Below, one piece after another: positions 56,738 to 64,000 of a stretch of 64,000 nt of DNA; within the stretch, counting starts at the first letter, position 1, and the number at the start of each line of letters is the position of its first letter. The stretch lies in contig JAHDVP010000009.1 in NCBI GenBank assembly GCA_023384575.1, positions 4,168-68,167 of the forward strand. Reading direction: 5' to 3'. The notes beneath the pieces were generated by a model, which was not told the origin of the DNA, did no database searches, and saw nothing but the letters and a program-made list of their open reading frames with translations. This DNA is from Acidobacteriota bacterium (GTDB lineage Bacteria; Acidobacteriota; Vicinamibacteria; Vicinamibacterales; JAFNAJ01). Made by a program: the position numbers and the translations under genes.

Positions 56738-57762
56738 CACGAGCCGAGCACGAAGGCGAACGCCTCGCGCAGCTCGGCGTCGGCATTCGGGGGGAAGGCA
56801 TGGCCGACCCCGTCGACGACCTTGACGCGGACGGATGCTCCGGCGGCCTCGAGCCGGTTCGCTCCCGATCGGATGAGGGTGATGCCGGGATCCTGGGCTC
56901 CGGCGAGCACGTAGACACGCGGGAAGCCGCCGGGCGCCGGCTGCGGCACCGGTGCGACGCGATGCTCGTACACGCCAGCGATCGCCACCACGCCCGCGTA
57001 GAGGTCGGGTCGACGGGCTGCGCACAACAGCGCGAGGTTGGCGCCCTCCGAAAAGCCCGTGAGGACGAGACGCGTCTGGTCGACGCCGTGCTTCGCGCGC
57101 GCTTCGGCGATGGCGCGCTCGACCAGGTACTCGCCCTCCTCGACGCGGCCCCACGTGTAGCCGCGGCCTGACCTCGTCACGCCCTCCGGCGCGATCAGGA
57201 TGGCGCCGAGCTCCTGGGCCACGCGACGGTACACCGACGCGATCTCGGCGGCCCGCCCGCCGGTGCCGTGCAGCGCGACGAGCAGGGGCGCGGGTCGTGC
57301 CGGGGTGTACCCTCTCGGGAGGTAGGTGAGCACCGTGGCGCGGTCGGCCTCGACCTTGAAGGCGTCGAGCGCGCGCGCGCTGTTGGCTTCGACACGTTCG
57401 ACGATGGCCGCGAACTCCGGCAGCACGCGCAGCGGGTCGAGGTCCTCGTCGCGTCGGAGCGTCGCGAGGTGCGCGAAGCCGAGCTCCGCGCTGCGCGAGA
57501 GGGCGGAGAGGCCGCGCCCCAGCTCGCCGCCGCGGGCCGACACGGCAGCCAGGTTGTAATGAGCCAGCGGGTCGTCGGGAAAGGCGAGCGTCAGGCGCTC
57601 GGCGGCTTCGATCGCCTTCGGCCAGTCGGCCGCGTCGTACGCCTGGCGGAACGCCGTCTCGAGGATGCGCCGCGCCGGGCTCGCCTGTGCCAGCAGCGTC
57701 GCGCCGATGGCGGCGACGGCGCACGCCAGCGTCGCCGCCGCCACGACTCGTCTGCCGCTCAC
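56737..57762 (-). CDS. Alpha/beta hydrolase (PHB-depolymerase-like esterase) with TPR
   Basis: 341 aa from GTG 57762, which overlaps the upstream S9 stop (GTGA). A signal or anchor helix (VVAAATLACAVAAIGATLLA) is followed by a TPR-like pair of helices (ADWPKAIEAAERLTLAFPDDPLAHYNLAAV) at ~30-90. The hydrolase domain has LLVALHGTGGRAAE, Ser in LTGFSEGANLAL, Asp in LAGAQDPGI, and His in DGVGHAFPPN. Periplasmic esterase/peptidase-like. The TPR suggests docking to a partner, perhaps the S9 peptidase in the same operon. Confidence 0.82.
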   Translation of the reverse strand: MSGRRVVAAATLACAVAAIGATLLAQASPARRILETAFRQAYDAADWPKAIEAAERLTLAFPDDPLAHYNLAAVSARGGELGRGLSALSRSAELGFAHLATLRRDEDLDPLRVLPEFAAIVERVEANSARALDAFKVEADRATVLTYLPRGYTPARPAPLLVALHGTGGRAAEIASVYRRVAQELGAILIAPEGVTRSGRGYTWGRVEEGEYLVERAIAEARAKHGVDQTRLVLTGFSEGANLALLCAARRPDLYAGVVAIAGVYEHRVAPVPQPAPGGFPRVYVLAGAQDPGITLIRSGANRLEAAGASVRVKVVDGVGHAFPPNADAELREAFAFVLGS

Positions 57763-59852
57763 TGGCCTTTCACCCACTGATTCATCCAGTCGATGAACGT
57801 CCGGTACCACAAGGCGCTGTTCTGGGGTCTGTTGATCCAGTGTCCCTCGTCCGGGAAGTAGAGCAGCCGCGACGGCACGCCTCGCCGCTGCAGCGTCGTG
57901 AACAGCTGGAAGCCCTCGCCCACGGGCACGCGGAAGTCGAGCTCACCGTGAATCACCAGCGTGGGCGTCGCGAAGCGGTCGGCGTATCGGTGCGGCGACC
58001 ACTTCTCGTACGCCTCGAGGTTGGTCCACGGCGTGCCCTCGAACTCCCACTCGACGAACCAGAGCTCCTCGGTCACGCCGTACATGCTCGTGAGGTTGTA
58101 GACACCCGCATGACTGACGAGCGCCCTGAACCGGTCGGTGTGCCCGAGGAACCAGTTCATCATGTAGCCGCCGTACGACGCGCCGGCCGCGCCCATCCTC
58201 TCGGGATCCACGTACGGCAGCGTCTCGGCGTAGTCGAGTCCCTTCATCAGGTCTTCGAAGACCTTGCCGCCCCAGTCGTTGCGGATGCCGTCGATGAACG
58301 CCTGGCCGAAGCTGGTGGATCCGCGCGGGTTCGGCATGAAGACCACGTAGCCCGCCGATGCGAAGACCTGCGGGTTCCAGCGGTACGACCAGCCGTCGTT
58401 CCACGCGCTCTGCGGGCCGCCGTGCACGAGGAACAGCAGCGGGTAGCGGACGGTGGGATCGAAGTTGGCGGGCTTCACGATCCAGGCCTGCACGGGGGCC
58501 GCTCCGGCACCGGGGTACGTGACGCTCTCACCCGAGCGCAGTCGGAACGGCGCGAGCTTCGCGTCGTTGACGCGCGTGACCGCCGCGAGCCCTGAGCCGT
58601 CCGCCGCGACGCGCCAGATCTCCGCCGACGCCGTGAGGGTGTTGCGCGAGAAGACGACGGTCTTGCCGTCGGCCGCGAGTTGAAGACTCGCGTTCACGCC
58701 CCCCGTGACGATCGGCTTCGGCGTGCCCCCGAGGTCGACCTGCCACAGGGGAAGCGTGGCCTGGTCGTCGGCGGCGATGACGAACCCCGACGAGTCGGGA
58801 CGCCACACGTACTCGTCGACGTGCCGATCGAAGTCGGCCGTGGCGGCGCGGTGCGTCCCGGCCTGCCGGTCGAACACCATCAGCCGCCAGCGATCCGATT
58901 CGTAGCCGGCGCGCTCCTGCGCCCGGTAGGCGATGTACCGCCCATCCGGCGAGTACACCGGTCCACCATCGGCTCCCGGGTTGGTCGTGATCCGTGTCGG
59001 GACCGCGGCCGGGTCGGTGAATCGCATGACGAAGAGATCGCTGTTCGTGCTGATGGCCTCGACCGGGTCCGTCTTGCGGGCGAAGGCGACCTCGGCCGAG
59101 TCGGGCGAGAACGCGTAGTCCTCGGGGCCACCGAGCGAGAAGGGAGGCACGTCGGCCGCGCCGGGCGTGAGGTCGCGCGGCGGGCCGCTGCCGTCGGCGG
59201 GCATGACGAACAGGTGGCTGAACCGCCCTTCCCGCCACGTGTTCCAATGGCGGAACAGCAGGCCGTCAATCAGGCGCGCGCCCGTCTTGCGGGCTTCGTC
59301 CTCCTTGAGGCGGCGGGCGTTGCACGCCTCGTCGCGGCATTCCGGGTAGGCCTCGGACACGAAGGCCAGCCACCTGCCGTCGGGCGACCAGACGACGCCA
59401 GAGGCGCCGGTGGCGAGCGAGGTCAGCTTCGTCGGCTCGCCCTGGGCGGTCGTGCCCGACACCGCGACGGAGTAGATCTGCGGCGCGCCGTCGCGCGCCG
59501 ACACGAACGCCAGACGTGTGCCGTCAGGAGACCAGCGAGGCCGGTCGTCGCTCTTCGGCGACGCGACGAGACGGACGGCGTCGCCGCCCGCGACCGGCAC
59601 GATCCAGATGTCGTTGTTGCGGCCGTTGTTCTCGAGGTCGATTTCAGTGACGACGAACGCCACGCGCGTGCCGTCGGGCGAGAGCTGCGGGTCCGACACG
59701 CGATCGAGCTTCAGCATGTCGTCCACGGTGAACGGCGGGACGGTCTGGGCCCGCGCCACGGGCGCCACAACCAACCCGGCCATGAGCGCGAGCATCGCGG
59801 CGAAGGCCATCAGGCGGCCCTGCCGCCACATTCCTGGAAGTAATGAAAGCAT
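57759..59852 (-). CDS. S9 family peptidase (acylaminoacyl-peptidase type), exported
   Basis: 697 aa. Signal peptide (FAAMLALMAGLVVAPVARA), propeller of PD40 repeats (PQLSPDGTRVAFVVTE, VWSPDGRWLAFVSE), then the catalytic domain with Ser in GAAGASYGGYMMNW (~559), Asp in HGELDFRVPVGEG, and His in PDEGHWINRP. Expected to release N-terminal residues or dipeptides. I chose ATG 59852 because an SD-like ggagg lies 5 nt upstream; the longer frame adds nine residues. First gene of the operon with the esterase and GT4. Confidence 0.92.
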   Translation of the reverse strand: MLSLLPGMWRQGRLMAFAAMLALMAGLVVAPVARAQTVPPFTVDDMLKLDRVSDPQLSPDGTRVAFVVTEIDLENNGRNNDIWIVPVAGGDAVRLVASPKSDDRPRWSPDGTRLAFVSARDGAPQIYSVAVSGTTAQGEPTKLTSLATGASGVVWSPDGRWLAFVSEAYPECRDEACNARRLKEDEARKTGARLIDGLLFRHWNTWREGRFSHLFVMPADGSGPPRDLTPGAADVPPFSLGGPEDYAFSPDSAEVAFARKTDPVEAISTNSDLFVMRFTDPAAVPTRITTNPGADGGPVYSPDGRYIAYRAQERAGYESDRWRLMVFDRQAGTHRAATADFDRHVDEYVWRPDSSGFVIAADDQATLPLWQVDLGGTPKPIVTGGVNASLQLAADGKTVVFSRNTLTASAEIWRVAADGSGLAAVTRVNDAKLAPFRLRSGESVTYPGAGAAPVQAWIVKPANFDPTVRYPLLFLVHGGPQSAWNDGWSYRWNPQVFASAGYVVFMPNPRGSTSFGQAFIDGIRNDWGGKVFEDLMKGLDYAETLPYVDPERMGAAGASYGGYMMNWFLGHTDRFRALVSHAGVYNLTSMYGVTEELWFVEWEFEGTPWTNLEAYEKWSPHRYADRFATPTLVIHGELDFRVPVGEGFQLFTTLQRRGVPSRLLYFPDEGHWINRPQNSALWYRTFIDWMNQWVKGQ

Positions 59853-59903
59853 CACGTCCTCCGGGGTAATAGGGTACACCCAGGGATGGGCGCAAGGCTC
59901 GCC

Positions 59904-60713
59904 CTACGGTGAGGGTTCCCAGGCGGGGGGGCGCGCGGCGAAGCCGTAGGCCGTGAACCCGCCGTCGACGGCCACGACCTGCCCGGTGACGTACGACGCA
60001 GCCGGCAAACAGAGAAAGGCCACCACCCGCGCCACCTCCTCGGGATCGGCCACGCGGCCGAGCGGCGTCCTGGCGCGGATCCGGTCGAGCGTCGCCGCGT
60101 CGCCGAGCACGGGCTCGACCAGTCTGGTCTTCGTGTACCACGGCGAGACGACGTTGACGCGGATGCCGGCGGGCGCCCACTCGACGGCAATCGCGCGCGC
60201 GAACTGGTGCAGTCCGCCCTTGGTCAGCGCGTACACGGACCCCGATCCGACCGACACCTGCCCGCCGACCGAGCCGATGAACACCGCGCTCGCCCGACGC
60301 GAGGCGGCGAGCCTCGGGTACGCGAGCCGCGCGACATCGAACGCCGAGACCAGGTTCGTCTCGAGGATTCGTCGGAACTCCTCGCCGGTGTAGTCGGCCG
60401 TCGGTTTGCGGACGTTCATGCCCGCGCTGTGGACGAGCACTTCGAGGCGATCCCACGCCGCCGGCCAGCCGGCCCCGAGCGCCGCCCGGCCCTCGGCCGT
60501 TGCCACGTCGGCGCGGAGCTCCAACACCGGCCGGCCCGTCTCCTGCTCGAGGGCCAGGCGGTCGTCCAGATCGACGGGCGTGCGCGACACCACCAGCACG
60601 TTCGCACCGAGCCGCCCGAGCTCGACGGCCGTGGCCCAGCCGATTCCTCGTGAACCGCCCACGATCATCGCCCGCGCGCCGTCGAGCCGCCACACCGCGT
60701 CGTTTGTCGTCAT
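59904..60713 (-). CDS. Short-chain dehydrogenase/reductase
   Basis: 269 aa. Cofactor motif [13 protein letters not shown] (GGxxxGIG instead of TGxxxGIG), Asn in LVHSAGMN, catalytic Ser in IGSVGG and Tyr/Lys in [10 protein letters not shown]; ending [13 protein letters not shown] is the classical SDR C-terminus. Resembles tropinone-reductase-like and 3-oxoacyl-ACP reductase-like enzymes; substrate open. The ATG has no SD and sits 6 nt after TACACT, so the mRNA is probably leaderless. Divergent from the dihydrouridine synthase. Confidence 0.9.
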   Translation of the reverse strand: MTTNDAVWRLDGARAMIVGGSRGIGWATAVELGRLGANVLVVSRTPVDLDDRLALEQETGRPVLELRADVATAEGRAALGAGWPAAWDRLEVLVHSAGMNVRKPTADYTGEEFRRILETNLVSAFDVARLAYPRLAASRRASAVFIGSVGGQVSVGSGSVYALTKGGLHQFARAIAVEWAPAGIRVNVVSPWYTKTRLVEPVLGDAATLDRIRARTPLGRVADPEEVARVVAFLCLPAASYVTGQVVAVDGGFTAYGFAARPPAWEPSP

Positions 60714-60719
60714 GGGGGG

Positions 60720-60725
60720 AGTGTA
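60720..60725 (-). promoter_or_regulatory. -10 box for the leaderless SDR gene
   Basis: On the minus strand TACACT, six C's, ATG. Confidence 0.55.
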
Positions 60726-60737
60726 CCGGACGCGGTG

Positions 60738-60743
60738 TACCCT
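60738..60743 (+). promoter_or_regulatory. -10 box for the leaderless dihydrouridine synthase gene
   Basis: TACCCT, then ttggac, then ATG at 60750. It and the SDR box lie within the 36 bp between the two start codons. Confidence 0.5.
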
Positions 60744-60749
60744 TTGGAC

Positions 60750-61838
60750 ATGGACCTCAGGAAGACGCTGACGGGCGCCGTCGTCATGGCGCCGATGACG
60801 AAGGGGTCGAACCTGCCCTACCGGCAGCTCTGCGTGGAGCTCGGCGCGCGCGTGCTCGTCGGCGAGATGGCCGTGGCGAGACGCCTGAAGCAGCGGCGCC
60901 GCGGCGAGCTGGCGCTGATCCGTCGCTTCGACGGTGAACCGTGCTTCGGAGTACAGCTCGCCGGCAACAAGTACGACGAGATGGCGTGGGCGGCCGCGCT
61001 CGCCGAAGCTCGCGGCGCCGACTTCGTCGACGTCAACCTCGGCTGCCCGATCGATCACTTCACGCGCAAGGGACTGGGTGCCGCGCTCGCCCGGCAGCCC
61101 GGACGCGTCCGCCGCATCGTCGAATCGATGCGCGGGGCCGTGCAGTCGGTGCCCATGACGGTGAAGATCCGCCTGGGCTGGGACGCCGAGCACCTGAACT
61201 ACCTCGACCTGGCTCGGGCCGCCGTCGACGGCGGCGCCGCTGCCGTGTTCGTGCACGGACGCACGCGCGTCGATCGCTATCGCCATGCCGCGAACTGGGA
61301 CGCGATCGGGGAGCTCGCCGCGGCGCTGCCGGTGCCCGTCGTCGGCAACGGCGACCTGCTGTTTCGTCACGAGATCGAAGCCGCCGTGGCCCGCAGCGGC
61401 TGCGCCGGCGTGATGGTGGCGCGCGGCGCGCTGATTGCGCCGTGGATCTTCCATGCCGCGACCGGCGCCCCTGAGGACGTCGCCGCCGACGCGCGCCTCG
61501 AGATCTACCGACGTTACGTCGCGCTGGCGCGGGCGCACTGGGGCGACGACGATCACGGCCTCGCCCGCGTGACCGAGTTCACGCGCTGGCACCTCGGGTT
61601 CTGGTGCCGCTACCGGCCGCCGCGTGCCGACGGCAGCTACCCGACCATGCAGGAGCGCGACGCGGTGTTCGTGCCGCGCTCCGCGCTCGAAGCCCTGCTC
61701 TCGCGCGGCGACGAACCGGCGCTGGCGTATCTCACCGCATGCCTTGTCGAGCACCGCGAGGTCGTCCCGGGCGAAGCGCCCGATCGCGACGGAGGTGAGG
61801 ACGCGGAGGGCGCCGCGGCGCCCCTCGTGGCCGGGTAG
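60750..61838 (+). CDS. tRNA-dihydrouridine synthase, Dus3-like
   Basis: 362-aa FMN enzyme reducing uridines in tRNA. Catalytic Cys in [18 protein letters not shown]. The sequence follows the eukaryotic Dus3 pattern: [73 protein letters not shown], and a C-terminal HWGDDDHG ... FWCRYRPP segment. DusA/B/C have GCPxxK-type motifs and lack that C-terminus. The zinc-finger N-terminus of eukaryotic Dus3 is absent. ATG 60750 is preferred over GTG 60735. The last ~25 residues are acidic and low-complexity. Confidence 0.87.
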   Translation: MDLRKTLTGAVVMAPMTKGSNLPYRQLCVELGARVLVGEMAVARRLKQRRRGELALIRRFDGEPCFGVQLAGNKYDEMAWAAALAEARGADFVDVNLGCPIDHFTRKGLGAALARQPGRVRRIVESMRGAVQSVPMTVKIRLGWDAEHLNYLDLARAAVDGGAAAVFVHGRTRVDRYRHAANWDAIGELAAALPVPVVGNGDLLFRHEIEAAVARSGCAGVMVARGALIAPWIFHAATGAPEDVAADARLEIYRRYVALARAHWGDDDHGLARVTEFTRWHLGFWCRYRPPRADGSYPTMQERDAVFVPRSALEALLSRGDEPALAYLTACLVEHREVVPGEAPDRDGGEDAEGAAAPLVAG

Positions 61839-61845
61839 CGCATCC

Positions 61846-61873
61846 CGTCGCGCCGGGGCTTCAGCGCCGGCGG
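61846..61873 (+). repeat. Hairpin repeat family, isolated copy
   Basis: cgtcgc, then cgccggggc, TTCA loop, gcgccggcg: one arm base differs from the other copies. Lies between the convergent ends of the Dus3-like and esterase genes. Confidence 0.6.
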
Positions 61874-61883
61874 CGGACGTCCT

Positions 61884-62855
61884 TCACGCCCGCGAGGTTC
61901 GCCCGACCGGCGCATGGGCCGGGTGGCCGAACTCGTGCGGCACGCCGCCGAGCCCCAGCTCGATCCACCGCGCGTCGAATCGGGCCCAGAGCTTCTCCTC
62001 TGGCAGCTTGCTGTGACTGACCGGGAACTCGAGGACCTCGTTCGGCACGCGCAGGTGGTTCGCGATCGGATAGACCGTCTCCGGCGGCGTGATCGAATCG
62101 ACGAGGCCGACGCCGACGACGGTCGGGCACCGGACGCGTCCCGCGAAGTTGATCGGGTCGAAGTAGCGGAGTGCGAGCATCACGTCTTCGGCGCACTCCG
62201 GGAACCTCTCGACATACCGAGCGATCTCGATGCCCGATCCGCCCTTCACGAAGAAGAGCCGGCCCTCGGCCCAGCCCAGCGTCGGCACCGCGAGGGCCAG
62301 CAGGTCGGCCTGTGGCCGCACGGCCTCGGCCATGACGGCGAGGCCGCCGGCGAAGCTCTGGCCGTGGACGATCGTCCTGACGAGGTGGCCGTCGAGTTGC
62401 TGTCTCGCCAGCGTGACGGCCCGCAGGAAGTCGCAGACGGCTCCCCGGAGGATGGCGGTCTCGGGTGCCGACAGGCCGGTCACGACCCAACCCCATGGCG
62501 ACTGGCGCTCGCAGGCGCCGCGCGATCGGCCGTAGCCGCGGATGTCGATGCCGGCGACGTTCAGGCCGCCACGCGCCCACGCCATCTGGATCTCGGGCCC
62601 GTCGTCCCGGTAGCCGTGCGCGTGGACGACCAGGGGGCGCGGCCGGCCGTCGCGCCAGCGGACCAGGTACATCGAGACCCGGACACCGCCGAGCGAGCGG
62701 AAGCTGGAGAGGGTCAGCTCCAGGTTCGAGGGATCGACGAGCGTACTGTGCGGCTCGACGTCGGGATCGACGGCATCGAGTTCACGAAGCGTTGCCTCCC
62801 AGAACGCGTCGAAGTCCGGGGGACGGGAGAGCGGTGGGGTGAAGCGCTGTCGCAC
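61884..62855 (-). CDS. Acetyl-xylan esterase/cephalosporin deacetylase-like hydrolase (AXE1)
   Basis: 323-aa alpha/beta hydrolase without signal peptide. AXE1 landmarks: PPDFDAFWEATLREL at the start, VHAHGYRDDGPE, Ser in VHGQSFAGGLAVMAE, Asp in GLVDSITPPETVYPIANHL, His in PVSHSKLPEEK. Expected to remove acetyl groups from xylo-oligosaccharides or similar. GTG start; no SD close by. Divergent from the cNMP-binding gene. Confidence 0.85.
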   Translation of the reverse strand: MRQRFTPPLSRPPDFDAFWEATLRELDAVDPDVEPHSTLVDPSNLELTLSSFRSLGGVRVSMYLVRWRDGRPRPLVVHAHGYRDDGPEIQMAWARGGLNVAGIDIRGYGRSRGACERQSPWGWVVTGLSAPETAILRGAVCDFLRAVTLARQQLDGHLVRTIVHGQSFAGGLAVMAEAVRPQADLLALAVPTLGWAEGRLFFVKGGSGIEIARYVERFPECAEDVMLALRYFDPINFAGRVRCPTVVGVGLVDSITPPETVYPIANHLRVPNEVLEFPVSHSKLPEEKLWARFDARWIELGLGGVPHEFGHPAHAPVGRTSRA

Positions 62856-62921
62856 GCTCGGCGGGCCTCAACTCCTGGCGGCTGGCCTGCGGCCGTCGCC
62901 GCGTTGTCGTCGGGTTGCTCG

Positions 62922-62927
62922 TATAAT
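62922..62927 (+). promoter_or_regulatory. -10 box for the leaderless cNMP-binding gene
   Basis: TATAAT (full consensus), 7 nt, then ATG 62935; no SD. Confidence 0.6.
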
Positions 62928-62934
62928 CCGCGGG

Positions 62935-63402
62935 ATGGCTTCGGTCGACTTCGTGGCGCAGCTCGACTTCTTCGCCGGCCTGCCCGCGTGGGCGCTCGAG
63001 CGCGTGGCGGCTTCGGCGACCGAGCGTGCGCTCGAGCCGAATACGTACGTGCTCCACCAGCACGACAAGGCCGAATCGCTCTTCATCCTGATCGAAGGCG
63101 AAGTGCAGATACTGCTGAGGTTCGAGGGCATCGACGACCTGCTCGTCGGGGCGACCCACCAGCCTGGCGCGGTGCTCGGCTGGTCCGTGTTCAGGATACC
63201 GCATCGGTACACGGCTTCGGTCAGGTGTGACGGCCGTGTCCGTGTGGTCGAGGTGCCCGCCTCGACGCTGCACGAGCTGATCGAGACCGATCCGCAGGTC
63301 GGTCTCACCATCCTGCGCCGGCTCGCCTCGGCCGTCGCGAGCCGTCTCGAACGAACGCGCGACCTGCTGGCCGACCATTCAGAGGGCTCGTCGCGGTCCT
63401 AG
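62935..63402 (+). CDS. Cyclic nucleotide-binding-domain protein
   Basis: 155 aa: one cNMP-binding domain (VDFVAQLDFFAGLPAWALERVA, LFILIEGEVQILL, GAVLGWSVF, HRYTASVRCDGRVRVVEVPASTLHELIETDP) and a short C-terminal helix, with no helix-turn-helix. In the binding-cassette position it has PGAVLGWSVFRIPHRYTAS, where Crp has GExxx..RxA; the Arg is shifted, so ligand binding is uncertain. 35 nt ahead of a second gene of the same fold. Confidence 0.82.
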   Translation: MASVDFVAQLDFFAGLPAWALERVAASATERALEPNTYVLHQHDKAESLFILIEGEVQILLRFEGIDDLLVGATHQPGAVLGWSVFRIPHRYTASVRCDGRVRVVEVPASTLHELIETDPQVGLTILRRLASAVASRLERTRDLLADHSEGSSRS

Positions 63403-63437
63403 GACGAGCCCCCGACGTCGCAGACGAGACACCGAAC

Positions 63438-64000
63438 GTGACCCAGCTCCGCGACCTGCTGAACACGGCGCCGTTCTTCGAGGGCTTCACGGCGGCCGAC
63501 CTCGACCACCTCGCGAGGCACGCGCAGGAGGTGCAGGTCGACGCCGGGGTGCCCATCGTGTCGCAGGGCGCCGAGGCCGATCGCTTCTACGTGCTCCTGT
63601 CGGGGGGCGCGCAGATGCGGGTGCGCGTCGATCCGAGCGATCGCGGCCGCAGGCCCGAATCGGAAGTCGTCGTCCGCTCGATTGCCGACCCCGGCCGGAC
63701 GATCGGGTGGTCGGCGCTCGTCGCCCCCCATGTCTATCGCGCGACGATGGTGGCGCTCGAGCCGACGCGGCTCGCGGCGTTCCGCCGCGAGTGGCTCGCC
63801 GAGTGGGCCGACCGCGACCCCCGATTCGGCGTCCTGCTGATGAAGCGCGTGTTGTGGGTGCTCGGCAACCGCCTGCGCGAGATGCGCGTGAGGCTCGTCG
63901 CCAGACGGTACGAGGCCGAGATCGTCGCCATCCGCGCCCTGCTCGCCCAGAGCCACGATCAGCTGTCGGTGTCGTCGCCGCTGCACAAGCTGCCGCTGTA
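63438..64000 (+). CDS. Second cNMP-binding-domain protein, cut by window end
   Basis: At least 187 residues from GTG 63438; no stop before 64000. The domain order matches its neighbour: LLNTAPFFEGFTAADLDHLARHAQ, FYVLLSGGAQMRV, ADPGRTIGWSALV, VYRATMVALEPTRLAAFRREWLAEW, then a helix with KRVLWVLGNRLREMRVRLVARRYEAE that continues as a coiled-coil-like segment. No HTH is visible yet. Likely the start of a larger protein. 35 nt downstream of the other gene, so probably one operon. Confidence 0.8.
   Translation, partial: MTQLRDLLNTAPFFEGFTAADLDHLARHAQEVQVDAGVPIVSQGAEADRFYVLLSGGAQMRVRVDPSDRGRRPESEVVVRSIADPGRTIGWSALVAPHVYRATMVALEPTRLAAFRREWLAEWADRDPRFGVLLMKRVLWVLGNRLREMRVRLVARRYEAEIVAIRALLAQSHDQLSVSSPLHKLPL

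Noticed and set aside
55490-57724. 744-aa frame suggesting an N-terminal fusion to GT4
   Set aside because: The N-terminal part is the shadow of the esterase gene. The ATG at 56737 begins GT4 and touches the esterase stop.

Overview
The window is GC-rich, densely coded bacterial chromosome. It has many exported proteins with PD40/TolB-type propellers, several S9 and S41/tricorn peptidases, exported amidohydrolases, a Ser/Thr kinase with a C-terminal propeller next to an ECF sigma factor, and an exported beta/gamma-crystallin protein. This mix, with TonB-dependent uptake, suggests a heterotrophic soil-type Acidobacteriota, probably of the Vicinamibacteria group. That placement is inferred from gene content; no rRNA or other phylogenetic marker is in the window. 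No rRNA, tRNA, CRISPR array, prophage or transposase was seen.

Layout. 1-8.7 kb: exported hydrolases (CocE/S15-like, penicillin acylase, prolyl oligopeptidase) with a SnoaL-like protein and a helical-backbone metal receptor. 8.7-12.7 kb: Tat-exported aldo/keto reductase, a class V PLP enzyme lacking the usual pyridine-binding Asp, a PepSY membrane protein, a hemolysin III protein and a small zinc ribbon. 12.7-15.3 kb (minus strand): overlapping operon of an AdiC-like permease, a DDAH/arginine-deiminase-like hydrolase and an exported NTF2-fold protein. 15.5-19.7 kb: small exported protein, OsmC protein, then a tight operon of two flavoproteins and a MaoC hydratase. 19.8-21.2 kb (minus): a SELENBP1-type propeller that has lost its metal/Cys motifs. 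21.5-24.9 kb: kinase-propeller and ECF sigma factor. 25-28.3 kb: PHB-depolymerase-like esterase, a lipoprotein RidA homologue, a Uma2 protein and a membrane protein. 28.5-35.3 kb: propeller-amidohydrolase fusion and tricorn protease sharing an identical promoter core. 35.3-39.5 kb: Phd/VapC module, small membrane protein, sodium:solute symporter and NhaC antiporter. 39.8-43.6 kb: crystallin-domain protein diverging from a tandem amidohydrolase pair whose second member lacks metal ligands. 43.8-50.7 kb: cytochrome c lipoprotein, divergent class A PBP, and a TonB receptor/TlpA operon behind an AT-rich palindrome. 50.7-54.6 kb: tandemly duplicated exported amidohydrolases framed by hairpin repeats. 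54.6-59.9 kb (minus): isochorismatase-family hydrolase, then an operon of S9 peptidase, esterase and GT4 glycosyltransferase. 59.9-64 kb: SDR and a Dus3-like tRNA-dihydrouridine synthase diverging from a 36-bp gap, an acetyl-xylan-esterase-like hydrolase, and two cNMP-binding-domain proteins, the last cut by the window end.

How it works together: most of the window looks like periplasmic or outer-membrane breakdown and uptake of peptides, amides and esters, with transporters (TonB receptor, SSS, APC, NhaC). Two regulatory themes stand out. Several genes start exactly 6-7 nt after a TANNNT box with no ribosome binding site, suggesting leaderless mRNAs. Two families of short inverted-repeat elements sit just after stop codons; one frames a gene duplication and supplies the C-terminal codons of another gene.
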